Below, one piece after another: positions 20,951 through 29,865 of a stretch of DNA of 64,000 bases. The stretch comes from PKWO01 sp036384915 (GTDB taxonomy: Bacteria > Pseudomonadota > Gammaproteobacteria > Burkholderiales > Burkholderiaceae_D). The notes below the pieces were generated by a model. The model was not told the origin of the DNA. It saw only the letters and a program-made list of their open reading frames with translations, and made no database searches. Position 1 is the first letter of the stretch; every line of letters starts with the position of its first letter. Both the position numbers and the translations under genes were made by a program. Where the stretch lies: NCBI GenBank assembly GCA_036384915.1, contig DASVLJ010000027.1, forward strand, positions 124,001 to 188,000, read 5' to 3'.

Positions 20951-21835
20951 ATGACATATTGCGTTGCCATGCGGCTCGAAGCCGGGCTCGTCTTCCTTTC
21001 CGATTCGCGCACCAATGCCGGTGTCGACCAGATCGGCACCTTCCGCAAGATGAGCGTGTTCGAAAACCCGGGCGACCGCACCATCGTGCTGATGAGTGCG
21101 GGCAATCTCTCGATCTCGCAATCGGTGCGCCAGATCGTGGCCGAACAGACGACGGAGAGCGGCAAGAGCATCTGGACCGTCAAATCAATGTATGAAGCTG
21201 CCCAGATCGTGGGCGAAGCGATACGCGCGGTCTACAAGCGCGACGCCGAGTCGTTGAAGAACTTCGGCATCGACTTCAACGTCAGCCTGATTCTGGGCGG
21301 ACAAATCAGGGGCGAGCGCTCGCGCCTGTTCCAGATGTATTCGGCCGGCAACTTCATCGAAGCGCACAACGAAAACACGTATTTCCAGATCGGCGAAGCC
21401 AAATATGGCAAGCCCATCATCGATCGCGTGATCAATCCGCTGACCCCCTTGGATGAAGCCGCCAAGTGCGCCTTGATTTCGATGGATTCCACGCTGCGCT
21501 CGAATATCTCGGTCGGGCTTCCGCTCGATTTGCTGATCTACGAAACCGACAAGCTGGCCGTGAGCCGTTTCGTCACGATCGACGAAACCAATCAATACTT
21601 TCAGATGATCCGCAATTCCTGGGGCGGCCAATTGAAGGCTGTATTTGAAGGTATTGCCGACCCCGTATGGGATGCGGCGCCCGAGACAACCGCCAATGTG
21701 CTGTCTAGCGTGGGTTTGGCCAGCCAGCCGGTGCGCATCCCGGTGCCCGCGGCCTTGACGCGGCTGAAGGAGCATAGCGAGCATCCTGCTTTGCAGACTT
21801 TAGCGCAGCAGGGCAATAAGCCGCAGCAAACCTAG
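20951..21835 (+). CDS. Anbu-type proteasome homologue (ancestral beta-subunit peptidase)
   Basis: The 294-residue protein starts MTYCVAMRLEAGLVFLSDSR, the hallmark of the Anbu (COG3484) branch of the N-terminal nucleophile hydrolases. Removal of Met would expose Thr as residue 1. Counted from it, Asp17 and Lys32 (next to the Lys33 site of proteasome beta subunits) are in place, so the catalytic trio looks intact. Known Anbu proteins form open lock-washer rings; their substrate is unresolved. The core ends near residue 245, leaving a tail of about 45 residues after a Pro/Ala segment. In most genomes anbu adjoins transglutaminase, alpha-E and ATP-grasp genes. Here it stands alone, divergent from livK, while ATP-grasp and alpha-E genes lie at 56930-59365. 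Confidence 0.88.
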   Translation: MTYCVAMRLEAGLVFLSDSRTNAGVDQIGTFRKMSVFENPGDRTIVLMSAGNLSISQSVRQIVAEQTTESGKSIWTVKSMYEAAQIVGEAIRAVYKRDAESLKNFGIDFNVSLILGGQIRGERSRLFQMYSAGNFIEAHNENTYFQIGEAKYGKPIIDRVINPLTPLDEAAKCALISMDSTLRSNISVGLPLDLLIYETDKLAVSRFVTIDETNQYFQMIRNSWGGQLKAVFEGIADPVWDAAPETTANVLSSVGLASQPVRIPVPAALTRLKEHSEHPALQTLAQQGNKPQQT

Positions 21836-21839
21836 GATC

Positions 21840-21945
21840 GTAGGCTGGGTTGAGCGTAGCGAAGCCCAACATTGTGAGGACTCGCTACAGCAGGCGTTAA
21901 TTTGGAGTAAGGAAGTTGGGCTTCGCTGCGCTCAGCCCAACCTGC
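21840..21945. repeat. inverted-repeat intergenic element
   Basis: Arms 21840-21870 and 21915-21945, 31 bases each, match as reverse complements at 27 positions; all four differences are C/T changes, which keep G-U pairing in RNA. The spacer is 44 bases. It fills the gap between the convergent anbu (stop 21835) and purM (stop 21957) genes, so it probably ends transcripts from both sides. Confidence 0.88.
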
Positions 21946-21956
21946 GTATTGAGCGT

Positions 21957-23000
21957 TTAGACAACGATAGTCTGATGCTCACCCTCACCCCGAGAGCGGA
22001 TTTCGCCAATCCGCATCACCGTCTCACCGGAAGCCTTCAGGTGCGCCATCGCGGCATCGGCATTTTCCTTGGCCACGATCACCGTCATGCCGATGCCGCA
22101 GTTGAACACGCGGTGCATTTCCGCGTCGGCCACGCCGCCGTGCTGCTGCAGCCACTTGAACAGCGGCGGCAATTCCCACGCGCTGGATTGCAGCTCGGCC
22201 GTCAGGTTGTCGGCCAGCACGCGGGGGATGTTTTCCACCAGGCCGCCACCCGTGATGTGCACCATGCCCTTGACTTCCATCGCTTCCATCAAGGCCAGGA
22301 GCGGCTTGACGTAGATACGCGTCGGGGCGAGCAGGGCTTCGGCCAGGGGGCGGCCGTGGAAATCGGCGTTCAGGTCGGGCTTGGCCACGTCGATGATCTT
22401 GCGCACCAGCGAATAGCCGTTCGAGTGGGCACCCGAGGAAGCCAGGCCCAGCACCACGTCGCCGGGCACGATCTTGCGGCCGTCGATGATTCGGGACTTT
22501 TCGACCGCGCCGACGGCGAAGCCGGCCAGGTCGTATTCGCCATCGGGGTACATGCTGGGCATTTCCGCCGTTTCGCCGCCGATCAGGGCGCAACCGGCTT
22601 GTTCGCAGCCGGCGGCGATACCCTTGATCACGTCGGTGGCCGTGGCCACGTCGAGCTTGCCGCAGGCGAAATAGTCGAGGAAGAACAGCGGTTCTGCACC
22701 CTGGACCAGAATGTCGTTGACGCTCATGGCGACCAAGTCGATGCCGACCGTATCATGCTTGTTCAAATGGAAAGCCAGCTTGAGCTTGGTGCCCACGCCG
22801 TCCGTGCCGGACACCAGTACCGGCTCCTTGTATTTCTTGCTGACTTCGAACAAGGCGCCGAAGCCGCCTATGCCGCCGATCACGCCGTCGCGGAAAGTAC
22901 GCTTGGCAAACGGCTTGATCGCCTCAACCAGGGCATCGCCTGCATCGATGTCGACGCCGGCATCGCGGTAGGAAAGAGAGACGTTGGAAGTGGATGTCAT
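21957..23000 (-). CDS. purM: phosphoribosylformylglycinamidine cyclo-ligase (AIR synthetase)
   Basis: The 347-residue enzyme closes the imidazole ring of FGAM to form AIR, the fifth step of purine synthesis. Family motifs are visible: the N-terminal [19 protein letters not shown], the ATP-binding [14 protein letters not shown], the metal-binding [10 protein letters not shown] and the C-terminal [13 protein letters not shown]. The length is standard. It is divergent from the PerM-like permease and converges with anbu across the inverted repeat. Confidence 0.96.
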   Translation of the reverse strand: MTSTSNVSLSYRDAGVDIDAGDALVEAIKPFAKRTFRDGVIGGIGGFGALFEVSKKYKEPVLVSGTDGVGTKLKLAFHLNKHDTVGIDLVAMSVNDILVQGAEPLFFLDYFACGKLDVATATDVIKGIAAGCEQAGCALIGGETAEMPSMYPDGEYDLAGFAVGAVEKSRIIDGRKIVPGDVVLGLASSGAHSNGYSLVRKIIDVAKPDLNADFHGRPLAEALLAPTRIYVKPLLALMEAMEVKGMVHITGGGLVENIPRVLADNLTAELQSSAWELPPLFKWLQQHGGVADAEMHRVFNCGIGMTVIVAKENADAAMAHLKASGETVMRIGEIRSRGEGEHQTIVV

Positions 23001-23121
23001 GATGATATTGGCGGCAGAGGCGGTAAAATAAGAAGTTCGCGCCGGAAACGGTCAAAATCGTCCGGCCAAAGCGTTATTTTATCAAATCAGACTCGGCAAC
23101 ACCCTTAAATCCAGCCCACTC

Positions 23122-24213
23122 ATGCCCTTTTCCTTCAATTCCGACCAGAAACAGACCCTGATCTGGCTCGCTGTGGGCTTGGCAATCGCGCTGTTGTTGT
23201 ATTCGCTGGGCCCCGTGCTGACGCCTTTCGTGGCCGGGTCCATCATCGCCTACGCCTTGAATCCTGGGGTCGACTGGCTGGAATCGCGCCATTTCGGTCC
23301 GAAGGGGCGCTTCAAGGTGCCGCGCTCGCTGGCCGTGACCATCATGGTCATGCTGCTGTTTACCGTGGTGCTGGCCCTGGTCTTGATCGTGGCGCCGGTG
23401 TTGCAGAAGGAAAGTGTGCTGTTGCAGGCGCAGATTCCGGTGTTCCTGGTCAAACTGAACGATTTGCTCAGCCCCAAGCTGCAAGAGATGGGTATCAACA
23501 TCGAATTGGACAGCAACGGTATCAAGAGCATGGCCAGCCAATATCTTTCCAGCAGCGGCGAGGAAATCGGCAAGGCGGTGCTGGCTTCGGCGAAGGTCGG
23601 CGGCATCGCCGTTTTGGGCTGGCTCGCCACCGTGGTCTTGATCCCGGTGGTGTTGTTCTACATTCTGCTGGATTGGTATCCGTTGATCCAGCGCCTGGAA
23701 GGCGGCATTCCGCGCCGCTGGCTGAACAAGGTGCGCGGCGTGGTGCTCGAGGTCGACAGCTTGCTGGCGCAATACCTGCGCGGGCAATTGACCGTGATGC
23801 TGGTGTTGGCAGCCTATTATTCCGTGGCCTTGACGGTGTGCGATTTCGACGTGGCGCTACCGGTAGGCATGATTACGGGCTTGCTGGTGTTCATTCCCTA
23901 TCTCGGCTTCGGCCTGGGCCTGATTTTGGCCTTGATTGCCGCCGTGCTGCAATTCGATGGATGGCACGGCCTGGTCTCCGTCGCCATCATCTACGGCTGT
24001 GGGCAAGTGCTGGAGGGCTTCTTTCTGACGCCGCGCCTGGTCGGCGAGCGCATCGGCCTGCATCCGCTGGCCGTGATTTTCGCCTTGCTGGCGTTCGGCC
24101 AATTGTTCGGTTTCGTCGGCGTGCTGCTAGCCCTGCCCGCTTCGGCCATCGTGATGGTGGCGTTGCGCCACCTGCGCCGGCAATACATCAACAGCACGTT
24201 TTATACACGCTGA
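23122..24213 (+). CDS. AI-2E family (PerM-like) membrane permease
   Basis: The 363-residue inner-membrane protein has about eight hydrophobic segments and belongs to the AI-2E transporter/PerM family. The N-terminal pair of helices (TLIWLAVGLAIALLLYSLGP) and the C-terminal PRLVGERIGLHPLAVIFALLAFG segment are the family hallmarks. Members have been linked to autoinducer-2 export or Na+/H+ antiport, but the role in betaproteobacteria is not settled. The position directly upstream of hda (29 bases) and beside purM is the common betaproteobacterial arrangement. Confidence 0.88.
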   Translation: MPFSFNSDQKQTLIWLAVGLAIALLLYSLGPVLTPFVAGSIIAYALNPGVDWLESRHFGPKGRFKVPRSLAVTIMVMLLFTVVLALVLIVAPVLQKESVLLQAQIPVFLVKLNDLLSPKLQEMGINIELDSNGIKSMASQYLSSSGEEIGKAVLASAKVGGIAVLGWLATVVLIPVVLFYILLDWYPLIQRLEGGIPRRWLNKVRGVVLEVDSLLAQYLRGQLTVMLVLAAYYSVALTVCDFDVALPVGMITGLLVFIPYLGFGLGLILALIAAVLQFDGWHGLVSVAIIYGCGQVLEGFFLTPRLVGERIGLHPLAVIFALLAFGQLFGFVGVLLALPASAIVMVALRHLRRQYINSTFYTR

Positions 24214-24242
24214 TACGCGTGGAAAGAGATAAAGCATCACAG

Positions 24243-24929
24243 ATGAAGCATCCCCGGCAACTACTCTTGGGTCTGGACGACGACAAGCCGCAAAGCTTTG
24301 CCACCTTCGTCCCTGGCTCCAATCTCGAATTGATGCAATTCCTGCCGGCGCTTGCCGCCGGCAGCGCACGCGACAAGTTCGTCTACCTGTGGGGCAGCGC
24401 CGGCGCAGGCAAGACGCATCTGCTGCGCGCACTGGCCGAAGCGCCTGCGGCACGTTACATTGCGCACGATGCGCCGGCCTCCGCATTCCACTATGCGCCA
24501 GAGGTATCGCTCTACCTGGTCGACGATTGCGACAAGCTCTCGGAAGCGGCGCAGATCGATGCTTTCGCCCTGTTCAACCAGGTGCGCGAGCGCGGCGCCA
24601 TGATGGCCACGGCAGGCGGGGCTGCGCCGGCCCATCTCGCACTGCGCGAAGACTTGCGCACGCGCCTCGGCTGGGGCTTGATCTATCAAGTGCATGAATT
24701 GACCGATGAAGACAAGCTCGCGGCGCTGAGCCAGGCCGCCGCGGCGCGCCGCATGAACGTGGCGCCGGCCGTGCTGCCCTACTTGATCACCCACTTCGCG
24801 CGCGACATGCGTTCCCTGTCTTCCATGCTGGATACGCTCGATACCTATTCGCTCGAAACCAAGCGGCCTATCACCCTGCCGCTGTTGCGCGAATTGCTGC
24901 AACTGGAAAAAGAAGAGACCGCCGAATGA
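24243..24929 (+). CDS. hda: DnaA regulatory inactivator Hda
   Basis: The 228-residue AAA+ protein is the DnaA paralogue that, bound to the beta clamp, triggers hydrolysis of DnaA-bound ATP after initiation. The N-terminal QLLLGL (residues 5-10) is the clamp-binding motif. Walker A GSAGAGKTH and the Walker B-like LYLVDDCDKL are visible, and the arginine finger is in the RLGWGLIYQV region. ATG 24243 starts directly before the clamp motif, so the longer in-frame reading upstream is rejected. Its stop overlaps the next start by four bases (ATGA). Confidence 0.92.
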   Translation: MKHPRQLLLGLDDDKPQSFATFVPGSNLELMQFLPALAAGSARDKFVYLWGSAGAGKTHLLRALAEAPAARYIAHDAPASAFHYAPEVSLYLVDDCDKLSEAAQIDAFALFNQVRERGAMMATAGGAAPAHLALREDLRTRLGWGLIYQVHELTDEDKLAALSQAAAARRMNVAPAVLPYLITHFARDMRSLSSMLDTLDTYSLETKRPITLPLLRELLQLEKEETAE

Positions 24930-25603
24930 ATCTCGCCCTGTTCGACCTGGACCACACCTTGCTGCCGCTCGATTCCGACTACGAGTGGGGACAGTTCCTG
25001 TGCCGCATCGGCGCGGTCGATGCGGAAGTTTTCGCGGCGCGCAACAAGGAATTTTTCGCCCAATACAATGCCGGCACGCTCGACCCCGTGGCTTATCTCG
25101 AATTCGCACTCGGCAATTTGGCGCGTTTCAAGCGCGGCGACCTCGACGCCATGCATCGCCGCTTCATGGAAGAGGTGATTACCCCCGCGCTCCTGCCCGA
25201 AGCGCGGGCGCTGCTGCAAAAGCATCAAGACGCGGGCGATCTGGTCTGCATCGCCACTGCGACCAACCGCTTCGTCACCGCGCCGATCGCGGAAGCACTG
25301 GGCGTGGAACACCTGATCGCAGCCGAACCGGAAGTGACGCCGGAAGGCGACTTGACCGGACACCTGATCGGTATTCCCACCAACGGTCCGGGCAAGCTGC
25401 AACACACCAAGGATTGGCTGGCACGCATGGGCAAGACACTGCGAAGCTTTCCCGAAACCTGGTTCTACAGCGATTCGCACAACGACTTGCCGCTGCTCTC
25501 GGCCGTCACGCACCCCGTTGCGACCAATCCCAACGACAAGCTGACCGAACATGCCCGCGCGCAAGGCTGGCCTATAATAAATATCTTCACCAAAGAACAA
25601 TGA
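24926..25603 (+). CDS. HAD-IB family phosphatase (SerB-like)
   Basis: The 225-residue protein is a haloacid-dehalogenase phosphatase. Motif I is FDLDHTLLPLD (Asp7 nucleophile, Asp9 acid/base), motif II is IATATN, and motif IV is YSDSHNDLPLL. It belongs to the HAD-IB subgroup that includes phosphoserine phosphatase and some histidinol-phosphate phosphatases, so the substrate could be either of these or another phosphomonoester. It overlaps both hda and pcnB by four bases, forming a translationally coupled chain hda-HAD-pcnB-folK. Confidence 0.88.
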   Translation: MNLALFDLDHTLLPLDSDYEWGQFLCRIGAVDAEVFAARNKEFFAQYNAGTLDPVAYLEFALGNLARFKRGDLDAMHRRFMEEVITPALLPEARALLQKHQDAGDLVCIATATNRFVTAPIAEALGVEHLIAAEPEVTPEGDLTGHLIGIPTNGPGKLQHTKDWLARMGKTLRSFPETWFYSDSHNDLPLLSAVTHPVATNPNDKLTEHARAQGWPIINIFTKEQ

Positions 25604-26994
25604 TCACCAAGCTCATCCGCCGCATACTCGGGACCAAGGACAGCGCCAAGAACGCTGCGCCCAAGGATACGAGCAAGCCCGTCGTGCTCGGCCCGGCCCA
25701 ACACAATATCGACCCCAAACTGGTGTCGCCCAACGCCGTGCGCGTGACGCAGACGCTGCAGGATGCGGGCTACAAGGCCTTCGTGGTCGGTGGCGCCGTG
25801 CGCGACTTGCTGACCGGCGTCAAGCCCAAGGATTTCGATATTGCGACCGATGCCACGCCGGAGCAGGTCAAGCGTCTGTTCCGCCGCGCTTTCATTATCG
25901 GCCGCCGCTTCCAGATCGTGCACGTGATGATGGGCCAGGAGCAGCTTGAGGTGACCACCTTCCGCGGTTCCTCGGCCGACGCAGCCCCCAAGGACGAACA
26001 CGGTCGCGTGCTGCGCGACAACACCTTCGGCGAGCAGCATGAAGATGCCGTGCGGCGCGACTTCACGATCAATGCCATGTACTACGACCCGGCGACGCAA
26101 ACCGTGCTCGACTACCATGGTGGCGTGCAGGACGTCCGCAGCAAGACCTTGCGCATGATAGGCGTGCCCGAAGCACGGTACCGCGAAGACCCGGTACGCC
26201 TGCTGCGCGTAGTGCGCTTCGCCGCCAAGCTCAATTTCAGCATCGAGCCGGCCACCGCCGAGCCGATCAGGGTGATGGCTCCTCTAATCAACAATGTGCC
26301 GGCGGCGCGTGTATTCGATGAGATGCTCAAGCTTTTGATGAGTGGCAAGGCGCTGGCCTGCCTTCAGCAATTGCGCAAGCAGGGCTTGCACCACGGCTTG
26401 CTGCCGCTTCTGGATGTGGTGCTGGAGCAGCCGCTCGGTGAAAAATTCGTCACGCTGGCACTGGAAAATACCGATGCGCGCATCAACCAGGGCAAGCCTG
26501 TTTCTCCAGGTTTTCTGTTCGCGTCCTTGTTGTGGCATCAAGTGCTGGAAAAATGGAATGCCTACCAGGCGGCAGGCGAATATCCGATCCCTGCGCTGCA
26601 CCTGGCGGCCGACGATGTGTTGAACGCGCAAACCGAGAAGCTGGCCCTGCAGCGCCGCATCGCGTCGGACATGCGCGACATCTGGGCCATGCAACCGCGC
26701 TTTGACCGCCGTGTCGGCAAGTCGCCCTACAAGCTCCTGGAACACCAGCGCCTGCGCGCCGGTTACGACTTCCTGCTGTTGCGCTGCGCTTCGGGCGAGA
26801 TCGATACGGAAATCGGCCAATGGTGGACCGACTTCATCGATGCCGACGGGGCCGGCCGAGAAACCCTCCTGACTTCGCGCCCCAAGGCCGCGGAAGGTAA
26901 CGGCCAGAAAAAGCGTCCGCGCCGCCGCGGCGGGCGCGGCCGTTCCAAGCCGGGTGGTGGCGGAACGGGCAGCGGCGGCGGAGACGCAGCTTGA
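25600..26994 (+). CDS. pcnB: poly(A) polymerase I
   Basis: The 464-residue nucleotidyltransferase adds 3' poly(A) tails that promote RNA decay. The nucleotidyltransferase core has VVGGAVRDLLTGVKPKDFD with the catalytic acidic pair DFDIAT, then the RRDFTINAMYYDP and YREDPVRLLRVVRFAAKL regions shared by poly(A) polymerases and CCA-adding enzymes. A C-terminal basic, Gly-rich tail (KKRPRRRGGRGRSKPGG) would bind RNA and marks PcnB. The start at 25600 overlaps the HAD gene stop (ATGA). The stop overlaps the folK start. Confidence 0.93.
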   Translation: MITKLIRRILGTKDSAKNAAPKDTSKPVVLGPAQHNIDPKLVSPNAVRVTQTLQDAGYKAFVVGGAVRDLLTGVKPKDFDIATDATPEQVKRLFRRAFIIGRRFQIVHVMMGQEQLEVTTFRGSSADAAPKDEHGRVLRDNTFGEQHEDAVRRDFTINAMYYDPATQTVLDYHGGVQDVRSKTLRMIGVPEARYREDPVRLLRVVRFAAKLNFSIEPATAEPIRVMAPLINNVPAARVFDEMLKLLMSGKALACLQQLRKQGLHHGLLPLLDVVLEQPLGEKFVTLALENTDARINQGKPVSPGFLFASLLWHQVLEKWNAYQAAGEYPIPALHLAADDVLNAQTEKLALQRRIASDMRDIWAMQPRFDRRVGKSPYKLLEHQRLRAGYDFLLLRCASGEIDTEIGQWWTDFIDADGAGRETLLTSRPKAAEGNGQKKRPRRRGGRGRSKPGGGGTGSGGGDAA

Positions 26995-27470
26995 TCGATG
27001 CCTACGTCGGCATCGGCGCCAATCTCGGCGATGCTCGCGCCACGGTCGAGGCGGCCTTGGGGAAACTGGCTGAACTGCCGCAAAGCAAGCTGGTCGCGCA
27101 ATCGAGCCTGTTTGCCAGCGCCCCCATCGATGCCGGCGGCGACGATTACGTCAACGCCGTCGCGCACCTGAAAACCGGCTTGCCAGCCGAAGCCCTGCTG
27201 CAACAGCTCCAAGCGATCGAACTCGAATTCGGCCGCGAGCGCCCCTACCGGAATGCGCCGCGCACGCTCGATCTCGACATCCTGCTTTATGGCGCGAACA
27301 AGATTTCCAGTGCTACACTGACCGTGCCGCATCCGCGCCTGACGGAGCGCGCCTTCGCGCTGATTCCGCTGCTGCAGCTCGATCCCTTCGTCAAGATTCC
27401 GGGCAAGGGCGCGGCGCATTCGTTTGCGCCGGCCGTGGCAAATCAACGCGTCAGCCGACTCTCGGAGTAG
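26991..27470 (+). CDS. folK: 6-hydroxymethyl-7,8-dihydropterin pyrophosphokinase
   Basis: The 159-residue enzyme transfers pyrophosphate from ATP to hydroxymethyl-dihydropterin in folate synthesis. Family markers are AYVGIGANLGD at the N terminus, FGRERPYRNAPRTLDLDILLYG with the catalytic Arg and the two metal-binding Asp, and VPHPRLTERAFALIPL. The start is a TTG at 26991 that overlaps the pcnB stop (TTGA). No ATG is available at a sensible distance, so this rare codon is the likely start and the gene depends on coupling to pcnB translation. Confidence 0.93.
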   Translation: MIDAYVGIGANLGDARATVEAALGKLAELPQSKLVAQSSLFASAPIDAGGDDYVNAVAHLKTGLPAEALLQQLQAIELEFGRERPYRNAPRTLDLDILLYGANKISSATLTVPHPRLTERAFALIPLLQLDPFVKIPGKGAAHSFAPAVANQRVSRLSE

Positions 27471-27479
27471 GGGCAATTC

Positions 27480-28121
27480 ATGGAACTCGATCGCTACCGC
27501 TACATTGTCGTGGAGGGGCCGATAGGTGTGGGCAAGACTTCGCTCACGCGCCGTCTGGCAAACGCGTTGTCGGCCCAGACCCTGCTCGAGCTGCCGCAGG
27601 ACAACCCGTTCCTGGAAAAGTTTTACCGCGACGCGGCGCGCTATGCGTTGCCGACGCAGATGTTCTTCCTGTTCCAGCGCCTGAACCAATTGCGCGAATT
27701 GATGCAGACCGATCTGTTTTCCGCTCCCATCGTGTCTGACTTCCTGCTTGACAAGGACCCGATCTTCGCCACGCTGACCCTGGCCGACGACGAGTTGAAT
27801 CTGTATCGCCAGATGTACGATCACCTCAGCCCGCAGGCGCCGATCCCCGACCTGGTAATCTACCTGCAAGCCGAGCCGCAAGTGCTGATCGAACGCGTCA
27901 AAAAGCGCGGAATCGCGATGGAGAGTAATATCTCGGAAAATTATCTTTTCCGTTTGTGCGAAAGCTACAGCCGGTACTTTTATCACTACGATGCGGCGCC
28001 GCTGTTGATCGTCAATGCCGAAACGCTCAACCCGATTGAGCGTGAACAAGACTTTCAATTGTTGTTGAACCGCATTAAGAACATGCGCGGCAAGCGCGAG
28101 TTTTTCAAGCTAGGGGAATGA
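27480..28121 (+). CDS. deoxynucleoside (deoxyadenosine/deoxyguanosine-type) kinase
   Basis: The 213-residue protein is a P-loop kinase of the dNK/dGK family that salvages deoxynucleosides. The P-loop [17 protein letters not shown] lies at residues 10-26, the DRS-like segment appears as [12 protein letters not shown], and the lid region is [13 protein letters not shown]. The position between folK and panB is characteristic of betaproteobacteria, where the enzyme is annotated as deoxyadenosine kinase; I cannot separate dAdo from dGuo specificity. A GGGGC ribosome site precedes the ATG. The stop overlaps an in-frame ATG of panB. Confidence 0.88.
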   Translation: MELDRYRYIVVEGPIGVGKTSLTRRLANALSAQTLLELPQDNPFLEKFYRDAARYALPTQMFFLFQRLNQLRELMQTDLFSAPIVSDFLLDKDPIFATLTLADDELNLYRQMYDHLSPQAPIPDLVIYLQAEPQVLIERVKKRGIAMESNISENYLFRLCESYSRYFYHYDAAPLLIVNAETLNPIEREQDFQLLLNRIKNMRGKREFFKLGE

Positions 28122-28126
28122 AACAC

Positions 28127-28951
28127 ATGAGCGGCTATTTGCAGGAAACACCCGCGCGCACCCGCGCCATCACCGCTCCCGGCCTGCGCGGCCTGCGCGA
28201 AGCGAAAGACAAGATCACCATGCTGACCTGCTACGACGCCAGCTTCGCGGCCTTGATGGACCGCTGCGGCGTGGAAGTGCTGCTGGTCGGCGATTCGTTG
28301 GGCATGGTGTGCCAGGGCCACAATTCCACGCTGCCGGTCACCGTAGCCGACATCGCTTACCACACCGCTTGTGTGGCACGCGGCAACCAGACGGCGCTAT
28401 TGATCGCCGACATGCCTTTCGGTTCCTACGGCACGCCCGAAGCGGCCTTCGACAATGCCGTCAAGCTGATGCAGGCCGGAGCCCAGGCGGTCAAGCTCGA
28501 GGGCGGCGTATGGCTGGCCGAGACGATCCGCTTCCTCACCGATCGCGCCGTGCCCGTCTGCGCCCACATCGGCCTGACGCCGCAATCGGTGCATCAGTTG
28601 GGCGGCTACAAGGTGCAAGGCAAGACCACGGAGGGCGCCGAGCAATTGATGGCTGACGCGCTCGCCGTGCAGCAGGCGGGCGCTTCGCTGGTGGTGATCG
28701 AAGCCGTACCTTCTCCCTTGGCCAAGCAGGTGACCGATGCGCTTTTCATTCCCACCATCGGTATCGGCGCCGGCCCCGACTGCTCGGGCCAGGTGCTGGT
28801 GGTGCATGATATGTTGAACGTCTTCCCCGGCAAGAAGGCCCGCTTCGTGAAGGATTTCATGGAAGGCCAGACCAGCATCGAGGCGGCAATCAAGGCATAC
28901 GTGGCGGCAGTGAAGGATGGGTCGTTTCCTTCGATTGAGCACTGCTTTTAA
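28127..28951 (+). CDS. panB: 3-methyl-2-oxobutanoate hydroxymethyltransferase
   Basis: The 274-residue enzyme makes ketopantoate from 2-oxoisovalerate and methylene-tetrahydrofolate, the first step of pantothenate synthesis. The conserved [31 protein letters not shown] and catalytic IEAVPSPLA segments are present. Two in-frame ATGs compete: 28118 and 28127. The AGGGGA ribosome site at 28112-28117 abuts 28118 but is well spaced (9 bases) for 28127, so the second is chosen. panC is not in the window. The gene ends the pcnB-folK-kinase-panB run and converges on carbonic anhydrase. Confidence 0.95.
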   Translation: MSGYLQETPARTRAITAPGLRGLREAKDKITMLTCYDASFAALMDRCGVEVLLVGDSLGMVCQGHNSTLPVTVADIAYHTACVARGNQTALLIADMPFGSYGTPEAAFDNAVKLMQAGAQAVKLEGGVWLAETIRFLTDRAVPVCAHIGLTPQSVHQLGGYKVQGKTTEGAEQLMADALAVQQAGASLVVIEAVPSPLAKQVTDALFIPTIGIGAGPDCSGQVLVVHDMLNVFPGKKARFVKDFMEGQTSIEAAIKAYVAAVKDGSFPSIEHCF

Positions 28952-28965
28952 GCGCTGATTCAACA

Positions 28966-29022
28966 GTAGGCCAGGGCGCGCGCCGTTGCGCTCGGCGTAG
29001 CGCGACGCCCGGCCCAAGCTAC
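28966..29022. terminator. long GC-rich hairpin between panB and carbonic anhydrase
   Basis: GTAGGCC..GGGCG..GCGC pairs with GCGC..CGCCC..GGCC..CTAC across an interrupted stem of about 20 pairs with a loop near GTTGCGCTCGGCGTA. It sits between the convergent stops 28951 and 29029. Its sequence partly resembles the inverted-repeat family at 21840, so it may be a diverged copy. Transcript-end function is inferred from position. Confidence 0.45.
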
Positions 29023-29028
29023 GAAAAG

Positions 29029-29694
29029 CTACGCTTCGTACCGCGCCAGAGCCTTCGCCATCAACGTAGGCAACTGTTCGCTGCCCGATACGGCCAACCC
29101 AAGGTCTCGCAGCAGGCCGTCACGCAAGCCATACACCCAGCTGTGGATGGTCAGCTCCTGCCCGCGTTCCCAGGCATCTTGCACGATCGTTGTCTGCGCC
29201 ACGCTGACCACTTGCTCAAGTACATTCAATTCGCACAGGCGGTCGGCGCGGTCGCGCTCGGGCATCGCTTCACCCAGATAGCGCCCATGCTTCTGCGCCA
29301 CGTCCTGCACATGGCGCAGCCAGTTGTCGGCCAAGCCAATCCGACGGTTGGTCATGGCGGCATGCACGCCCGAGCACCCGAGGTGGCCGCACACGATGAC
29401 ATGCTTGACGGCCAGCACATCGACTGCAAATTGCAGCACCGACAGGAAATTCAAGTCGGAGTGCACCACCACGTTGGCGATGTTGCGGTGGACGAATACT
29501 TCACCGGGCAGCAGGCCCATCAGTTCGTTGGCGGGCACGCGGCTGTCGGAGCAGCCGATCCACAGGTATTCCGGCGTTTGCTGGATCGCGAGCTTCTTGA
29601 AAAATTCAGGGTCGCGCGCGACGATGCCGTTGGCCCATTCGCGATTTTTCTCGAACAGGTGGGAGAGTCCGGCTTCTTTGTTGTGGTCGTTCAT
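29029..29694 (-). CDS. can: beta-class carbonic anhydrase
   Basis: The 221-residue zinc enzyme interconverts CO2 and bicarbonate. Zinc ligands are visible as IGCSDSRVPANEL (Cys and the Asp-Arg pair) and VCGHLGCSGVHAA (His and Cys). I chose ATG 29694 (MNDHNKEAG), which fits the usual N terminus; a start nine codons upstream is unnecessary. It probably supplies bicarbonate for biosynthetic carboxylases. It stands alone, convergent with panB. Confidence 0.93.
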   Translation of the reverse strand: MNDHNKEAGLSHLFEKNREWANGIVARDPEFFKKLAIQQTPEYLWIGCSDSRVPANELMGLLPGEVFVHRNIANVVVHSDLNFLSVLQFAVDVLAVKHVIVCGHLGCSGVHAAMTNRRIGLADNWLRHVQDVAQKHGRYLGEAMPERDRADRLCELNVLEQVVSVAQTTIVQDAWERGQELTIHSWVYGLRDGLLRDLGLAVSGSEQLPTLMAKALARYEA

Positions 29695-29809
29695 GGTATC
29701 GAGGCGGCGAGGCCATTGCATGATGCCGCATGTGGCAAGTTGATCAATGCCTCGATTCTAGCGGATTCGGCAGGGGCGGGCAGCTTGTGCGGCTTTGAGT
29801 GAGAAAAGA

Positions 29810-29834
29810 AAAACGCGGCAAGAAGCCGCGTTTT
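29810..29834. terminator. intrinsic terminator, AAAACGCGGC/GCCGCGTTTT
   Basis: A perfect ten-base stem, AAAACGCGGC at 29810-29819 and GCCGCGTTTT at 29825-29834, with a five-base loop. It has A/T tracts on both sides and works in either direction. It lies 31 bases past the stop of the minus-strand exported-protein gene at 29866, whose transcript it should end. Confidence 0.85.
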
Positions 29835-29865
29835 CGCAGAAGATGTCGCAAATATCGTGAATTTA

